Source: Paranoxybacillus sp035645275
GTDB lineage: Bacteria > Bacillota > Bacilli > Bacillales > Anoxybacillaceae
Direction of reading: 5' to 3'
Length of the DNA stretch: 64,000 nucleotides
Assembly (NCBI GenBank): GCA_035645275.1
Contig: DASQMX010000026.1
Location: forward strand, 310,001-374,000
In this document: positions 63,106 to 64,000 of the stretch, piece by piece
How the letters are laid out: each line of letters begins with the position of its first letter
Numbering within the stretch: position 1 is the stretch's first letter
The notes under the pieces: generated by a model
What the model saw: the letters and a program-made list of their open reading frames with translations, nothing else
Told to the model about the DNA's origin: nothing
Databases searched by the model: none
Position numbers and translations under genes: made by a program

Positions 63106-64000
63106 CTAAACATTTCCGTATACAGGCTCCGTATCTTGAAGTTTTTCGACTTTCTCTTCTATGCCATTTTGCGCGTTGATGAAAATCCGGTACGTATCAT
63201 CGCCTAGTGTGCCTAAAAACTCATAACAAAGAACTTCATCGTTTAAATCATTGACGATGATCGCCTGCCGTTCTTCCATTACTTTCAGATTCGGGTTGAT
63301 TTTAGCTCTTGCCTCAGAGACAGTTAATTTTGGTTTTGGAACAGCGTCAATTATATTGGATGATAAATAGTCACGCGCTGAAAAACCAACAATCGTTCCA
63401 TCATCAAGGGCGACTTTCATCTTAATTGCTTCCGGATAAATACGGACGCCATTTTTGTTTGTCACAAAAGTAAGAACTCCGACATTGTCATATTGCGTAC
63501 TTTCATACAGCTCTAAATTCGTAAACTTATGTCTTTTTAAAAATTCTAATCCCTTTATTGTCGCTTCATTTAAACTGATTTTTTGTGTTTGAATCGGCCG
63601 GTTGTCAATGACCCAAATCGGATAGCCGCCGTTTTTCGTCATATCCATATAAGTCTCGGTCTTCGTCTTTGGATCGTAAATGGTTAAGCTATAAAAACGG
63701 TTGATAGCTCCTTTTCCGCTTTCCACAATCGATATTTTTTCCTTTCCTTTCAAGCCTAAAAATGTTTTTGCCACATCCTTTGCTTCTTCTTTAGAAATTG
63801 GTTTTCCTTTAGCGCGAGCAAATTCGCGATCTTCGTTTTCTAAGTTTGTAAATGTTGGACCAAAATCTGTTTCAGAAAACGATTCAACATTTTTTTCCAC
63901 CGTCTTAAATCCATCGATAATCGTATTATCCGTTGGTTTTTGATCGGAAGCAAGCGCCAGCTCTACGTCCATCCAACGCAAATTATTTTTTAATACTAAA
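63106..64000 (-). CDS. ypeB: Germination protein YpeB, 3' part
   Basis: The C-terminal ~297 residues; the frame stays open to the window edge, so the start lies to the right. PepSY-type repeats are visible (for example KPISKEEAKDVAKTFLGLKG and LTVSEARAKINPNLKV). YpeB holds the cortex-lytic enzyme SleB in place in the dormant spore, and sleB should lie just outside the window. Confidence 0.93.
   Translation of the reverse strand, partial: LVLKNNLRWMDVELALASDQKPTDNTIIDGFKTVEKNVESFSETDFGPTFTNLENEDREFARAKGKPISKEEAKDVAKTFLGLKGKEKISIVESGKGAINRFYSLTIYDPKTKTETYMDMTKNGGYPIWVIDNRPIQTQKISLNEATIKGLEFLKRHKFTNLELYESTQYDNVGVLTFVTNKNGVRIYPEAIKMKVALDDGTIVGFSARDYLSSNIIDAVPKPKLTVSEARAKINPNLKVMEERQAIIVNDLNDEVLCYEFLGTLGDDTYRIFINAQNGIEEKVEKLQDTEPVYGNV

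Overview
The window is a chromosomal segment of an endospore-forming member of the Bacillaceae. It looks like a thermophile of the Geobacillus/Parageobacillus/Anoxybacillus group: HU and heptaprenyl-diphosphate synthase component II match my memory of the G. stearothermophilus proteins closely, and the gene order follows the Bacillus subtilis ponA-to-ypeB interval almost gene for gene. By eye the base composition is moderately AT-rich, which fits Parageobacillus or Anoxybacillus better than Geobacillus sensu stricto. These placements rest on memory, not on a search. Nearly every gene is on the minus strand; the plus-strand exceptions are ponA (cut by the left edge), ypjC and the tiny ypzI.

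Layout, left to right (minus-strand genes are transcribed right to left): ponA 3' end; ypoC-nth-dnaD; asnS; aspB-ypmB-ypmA; dinG; the panB-panC-panD operon behind a structured leader; a housekeeping run (birA, cca, bshA, bshB1, mgsA, dapB, ypjD); ypjC; ypjB-ypjA; the menaquinol:cytochrome c reductase operon qcrABC; ypiF, ypiB, ypiA and a lineage-specific amidohydrolase-like gene. Next comes the aromatic 'supraoperon' (cheR, aroC, aroB, aroH, trpEDCFBA, hisC, tyrA, aroA). Upstream of it lie ndk and hepS-menG-hepT (menaquinone), mtrB and folE, hbs, spoIVA, yphF, yphE, gpsA, der, the YIEGIA membrane-protein module, ypzI, a GerA-type germinant receptor operon (A-B-C plus a small D-like subunit), fni, the S1-domain protein YpfD, plsC, cmk, ypfB, ypfA/motI and the 3' part of ypeB (cut by the right edge).

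Functionally the window joins aromatic amino acid, menaquinone, pantothenate, bacillithiol and lysine/diaminopimelate synthesis with translation and replication factors and several sporulation/germination genes. The gene encoding the tryptophan sensor TRAP (mtrB) lies about 7 kb from its main target. The trp leader carries twelve (G/T)AG triplets spaced mostly 5 nt apart, followed by two mutually exclusive RNA pairings that would expose or hide the trpE ribosome-binding site.

The most unusual content is between genes. (1) A family of about 45-120 bp palindromic elements, nine copies, all intergenic, one of them inside the trp leader between the TRAP site and trpE. (2) Two tandem arrays (5478-5770 and 53120-53545) of ~120-bp hairpin units whose stems change in a compensatory way while the linkers and loop-proximal motifs stay fixed, implying selection on a folded RNA or DNA structure. 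(3) A panBCD leader ending in a perfect intrinsic terminator, with an upstream segment that could pair with the terminator's 3' arm. No rRNA, tRNA, insertion sequence, prophage or CRISPR array was found.
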